Position numbers and translations under genes: made by a program
Notes under the pieces: model-generated
Seen by the model: only the letters and a program-made list of their open reading frames with translations
Database searches by the model: none
Told to the model about the DNA's origin: nothing
Part shown: piece by piece, positions 61,362-64,000 of the stretch
How the letters are laid out: each line of letters starts with the position of its first letter
Numbering within the stretch: the stretch's first letter is position 1
Origin: Arcobacter sp. F2176
Lineage (GTDB): Bacteria > Campylobacterota > Campylobacteria > Campylobacterales > Arcobacteraceae
Length of the DNA: 64,000 bases
Assembly (NCBI RefSeq): GCF_004116465.1
Contig: NZ_PDJV01000010.1
Location: 56,525-120,524 of the forward strand
Direction: 5' to 3'

Positions 61362-62174
61362 CTACCACCAGATAAGAAAAAAACTTTGAGCTTTATTTCC
61401 TTTATTTTTCAACCAAATGAGAGGAGATTTTTTTTGAGTTAACAATATATCTATTGCAGCTATTACGTCATCAAAACTCATCCATATTTCATTTGTATTA
61501 CAATCACAAACCCAATCATTCCTTGGCGGTAAATGGTATTTATACTCTCTAAAGTGCTTTTGTTTTATAAATTTTTCACGCTTAATATAAAAACCTCTTA
61601 CACAAGAGTTATTTAATATAGGTATATCTTTACCTAAAAAATCAATTGGAACATAGATATTTCCTTTTAAACAAATCTTTTGTTTAAAAAAGTTTACATC
61701 TATACCCTCTAAATATTCTTGTGTTTCGTTTTTATATAATAAAGGAAGTTGTTTGGTTTTTAACTTTTCTAGTTTTTTTACAAAAGTATCGTTTCTATTT
61801 GGACCGATATACTTATCAAGTTCATTTTCAATAGAATCATCATATAAATAAAACTTGTATACATGTTCAACATGTAAATACTCTTCTGCTTTTTTATCAA
61901 AAATGAGAAAATCTAACTCCCCAAGAGTTTGTTTATTATTTATGATTTGAATGTTGTTTTTGATTAGACAAAAGTTTCTTGACTGCTGTATATAAAACTC
62001 AAAAAAACGCTCTATCCTACTTCCTAAAGTAAGTTTAGATGTGATATTTAACTGCGTAAAATCAAACTCTTCTATCTCATTTATATCTAATTCTATTTGA
62101 CTTAGACCATCTATTTCTTTGAATAAAGGAGGTGTGTTTATAAAGCCTAAAAATTGGGTTTTAAAATTATTCAT
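61362..62174 (-). CDS. DUF1853 family protein (PD-(D/E)XK-like)
   Basis: A 270-residue protein of unknown function. LGSRIERFFEFYIQQSRNFCLIKNNIQII and the GELDFLIFDKKAEEYLHVEHVYKFYL segments match DUF1853, with Glu-x-Asp and Glu-x-x-Tyr-Lys residues suited to a nuclease-like core. The C-terminus is rich in Trp (SPLIWLK...FFLIWW). No neighbour suggests a role. Confidence 0.8.
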   Translation of the reverse strand: MNNFKTQFLGFINTPPLFKEIDGLSQIELDINEIEEFDFTQLNITSKLTLGSRIERFFEFYIQQSRNFCLIKNNIQIINNKQTLGELDFLIFDKKAEEYLHVEHVYKFYLYDDSIENELDKYIGPNRNDTFVKKLEKLKTKQLPLLYKNETQEYLEGIDVNFFKQKICLKGNIYVPIDFLGKDIPILNNSCVRGFYIKREKFIKQKHFREYKYHLPPRNDWVCDCNTNEIWMSFDDVIAAIDILLTQKKSPLIWLKNKGNKAQSFFLIWW

Positions 62175-62426
62175 TTAATATGATACTAAAAATAGTATAA
62201 ATAGGAAGAAAAGTTTCTTCTTGACTTTTTTATACATAAAATTAAGAATCAGGTGAAAATAACAACCTTAACTATTTCGCTTTTTTATCTACACTGAGTT
62301 GTCTTTATCACCTCGTATTCTATTTTTTTGTGTTCTTTTTAAATATGGTGTTATTATTATTGTTAAAATTTTATAGTTAATTAAATATTTTAATTATTAA
62401 TTAAGAAAAATTATAGAATAATGTTA

Positions 62427-62446
62427 TTAACCAACTAGTTAGTTAA
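62427..62446. promoter_or_regulatory. candidate TetR-type operator
   Basis: A 20-bp near-perfect palindrome, TTAACCAACT / AGTTAGTTAA with one mismatched pair, lies 12 bases before the ATG of the HXXEE gene and just after a TATAGAATAAT -10-like box. A similar half-site (GTTAGTTTAA) lies upstream of the tetR gene. It probably binds the TetR regulator encoded next door. Confidence 0.6.
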
Positions 62447-62457
62447 AAAGGAAAATT

Positions 62458-63108
62458 ATGATTACATTACAAGAGAACATAGGAACATTGAAAAAAAAAG
62501 ATTTAATAATCGCAACAATCATTGCATTTATTATGGGTTTATTTTTTATATATATTGGTGGTATACCCCTTGTTTTAACATTTATACCTGGACTTATCAT
62601 TAGTCTTGGGTTGCTTTATTTTATGTATAATAAAAATATTGAATTACCCACTGCAAAATCATTTGTTCCACTATTTTTTGCATCATTTGCATGGCAATTT
62701 CTTCATTTTAATGAAGAGTTTGTAACTGGTTTTTATACTCAGTTTCCAAATTTATTTGGTGCTAGAGCCTATTCTGTAGAAAGATTTGTAACTATCAATA
62801 TGATTAGTTATTTTGCATTTAGTGTTGGATGTGTTGCAGTATTTACTAAAAGATTAAAATTTCTAGTTTTGCCTATGTTATTTTATATAGTTTATGGAAT
62901 GATAGGAAATGCTATAACTCATACTTGGTGGGTAATATTTCACAAAGACTATTTTCCTGGATTTTTTACTGCTCAATTTTATTGGGTACTTGGGTTTATT
63001 GTACTTAGTACATTTTTAAAATCAAAAAAAGCCACTTTTATCACATATGGAATATTTGCTGTAATTGTTATTCCACTCATTGCATTCGTGGAATTGTATC
63101 ATACATAA
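62458..63108 (+). CDS. HXXEE-domain-like membrane protein
   Basis: A 216-residue inner-membrane protein with about six or seven hydrophobic segments. HFNEEFVTGF has the H-x-x-E-E signature, and NAITHTWW and the aromatic-rich HKDYFPGFFTAQFYW follow in the second half. The function of this family is unknown. It is preceded by a TetR-type palindrome and followed by a tetR gene on the same strand, which suggests regulated expression. Confidence 0.7.
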   Translation: MITLQENIGTLKKKDLIIATIIAFIMGLFFIYIGGIPLVLTFIPGLIISLGLLYFMYNKNIELPTAKSFVPLFFASFAWQFLHFNEEFVTGFYTQFPNLFGARAYSVERFVTINMISYFAFSVGCVAVFTKRLKFLVLPMLFYIVYGMIGNAITHTWWVIFHKDYFPGFFTAQFYWVLGFIVLSTFLKSKKATFITYGIFAVIVIPLIAFVELYHT

Positions 63109-63191
63109 AAAAAGAAAATAAACTTATTTCAATCATAAAGTTAGTTTAATGTAAAATATCCTTTATAATATGAATTTAACTAAGGTAATAA

Positions 63192-63797
63192 ATGAAAAAA
63201 AGAACCGCTAAACAAACAAAAGAACTAATTTTAAGTACTGCTATTGGTTTATTTGCTAAAAAAGGTTTTGATGGGCTCAGAGTTGATGAACTTGCACTTG
63301 ATGCTGGAATAAATAAAGCTACAATTTATTATCATTTTAAAGATAAAAGTTTTATTTTTGAAACAATATTACTTTATTTGTCAGAATTTATCATAAATGA
63401 GATTGAAAAACGACAAAAAAATATTATTGACCCTAAAAATAAATTAGAAAATTTTTTAGATGCAATTATTTTTGTTATGACAAGTAAAAGAGACTTAGCA
63501 AAAATTATGATGCAAGAATTAGCTTTTAATGGTAAAAACCTTACTGATGATGTAACAAAACATTTTTTTAAAATAATTTATACTTTAAAACTTATTTTAA
63601 AAGAAGGAAATGAACAAAATTTATTTAAAAATATTGATCCACTTTTAGTTCATGCAACTATTATTGGTAGTTTAAATTATTATTATACTATGAAAGAAGC
63701 AGAGATAGATAAAAAAGATGAAGAGTATAAGATAGATATTTCTCAAGAGAGTGCAAATGAAATAAAAGAAATGATTTTAAGTTATATAATAAAATAA
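63192..63797 (+). CDS. TetR/AcrR family transcriptional repressor
   Basis: A DNA-binding repressor of 201 residues. The N-terminal HTH is LFAKKGFDGLRVDELALDAGINKATIYYHFKDKSFIFETIL, typical of TetR. The C-terminal ligand domain is not conserved. It probably controls the upstream membrane protein, and perhaps itself, through TTAAC-type palindromes. Confidence 0.92.
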   Translation: MKKRTAKQTKELILSTAIGLFAKKGFDGLRVDELALDAGINKATIYYHFKDKSFIFETILLYLSEFIINEIEKRQKNIIDPKNKLENFLDAIIFVMTSKRDLAKIMMQELAFNGKNLTDDVTKHFFKIIYTLKLILKEGNEQNLFKNIDPLLVHATIIGSLNYYYTMKEAEIDKKDEEYKIDISQESANEIKEMILSYIIK

Positions 63798-63980
63798 TAC
63801 CAAGGAAGCTATAAAATCAACTAACAAAATCCGGGTGTAATTTTAAATTAATTAGGTTATTGTTATCACCTGACCCCCAATGCCGTTAAGTTAAGAAAAA
63901 ACACCCTTAGAACCTCTAATAATTTTTATCTAAAATATCACTAAATAAACACCTACTAAATTACAAAAATAACTCCATAC

Positions 63981-64000
63981 AACCCCTTTATAAAGGGGTT
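63981..64000. terminator. perfect palindrome at right edge, likely terminator
   Basis: AACCCCTTTA/TAAAGGGGTT is a perfect 20-bp palindrome ending at the last base of the window. It probably terminates a gene that lies outside. Confidence 0.5.

Noticed and set aside
63865..63940. Possible relic of a transposase C-terminus on the minus strand (reads VFFLNLTALGVR before a stop)
   Set aside because: The frame is only about 19 codons between stops, and I cannot name the family with confidence, so no mobile element is called.
1..64000. CRISPR arrays, rRNA and tRNA genes
   Set aside because: No regularly spaced direct repeats and no tRNA- or rRNA-like conserved blocks were noticed by eye; a covariance-model search would be decisive.

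Overview
This window looks like chromosomal DNA from a member of the Campylobacterota, most likely an Arcobacter-type organism. This is inferred from the very low GC content, the frequent TTG and GTG starts, the gene order rplI-hslV-hslU, the block ubiX-coaD-tmk-hisS-speA-cysE, the FlaG-like and 'HyfG-like' proteins, and protein wording close to Arcobacter and Sulfurimonas families. I see no rRNA, tRNA, CRISPR array, intact insertion sequence or prophage. No database search was run, so names rest on motifs and family memory.

Layout. From 1 to 5.2 kb (minus strand) there is a truncated MltD-type lytic transglycosylase, tatD, a small unknown gene, the HslUV protease with ribosomal protein L9, and a serine-recombinase relative that lacks its catalytic residues. 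From 5.4 to 11.6 kb (plus) there is one tight housekeeping operon for flavin prenylation, CoA, dTMP, His-tRNA, arginine decarboxylation and serine acetylation, ending in a TauE-type permease. From 11.6 to 15.3 kb (minus) a DEAD-box RNA helicase follows an aconitase-fold protein that has lost key active-site residues; this pair is the most unusual part of the window. From 15.4 to 23.7 kb there are MscS, UvrA, a DUF309 protein, a FlaG-like protein, a CNNM-type membrane protein, a HyfG-like protein and a DTW-domain tRNA-modification candidate.

From 23.7 to 35.2 kb there is a PD-(D/E)XK-like protein, several transporters (MFS, YitT, dicarboxylate symporter, EamA, APC), a methyltransferase, an RRM protein, a polysaccharide deacetylase, cupins and a D-2-hydroxyacid dehydrogenase. 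From 35.3 to 45.3 kb there is a disulfide oxidoreductase, a frameshifted marC, redox enzymes, a five-gene LysE-AraC-OXA beta-lactamase-LysE-ABM cluster, an encapsulated-ferritin-like protein without a shell gene, thioredoxin with peroxiredoxin, a pentapeptide-repeat protein and a cold-shock gene with a structured leader. From 45.4 to 64 kb there are methyltransferase and SDR genes, a Lys-rich HTH gene with two apparent single-base deletions, an HD-GYP protein, a HiPIP, a PnuC-kinase pair, a binding-protein/histidine-kinase pair, a GH17-GT2 glucan synthase, a rhodanese, a DUF1853 protein, and an HXXEE membrane protein next to a TetR regulator with a likely operator.

Three frame breaks (one in marC, two in the Lys-rich gene) can all be repaired by adding one base. 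At least two of the three lie in homopolymers. This suggests under-called homopolymers in the assembly at least as strongly as real gene decay. Two genes (tatD and a pseudouridine synthase) have no ATG, GTG or TTG where the conserved N-terminus begins.
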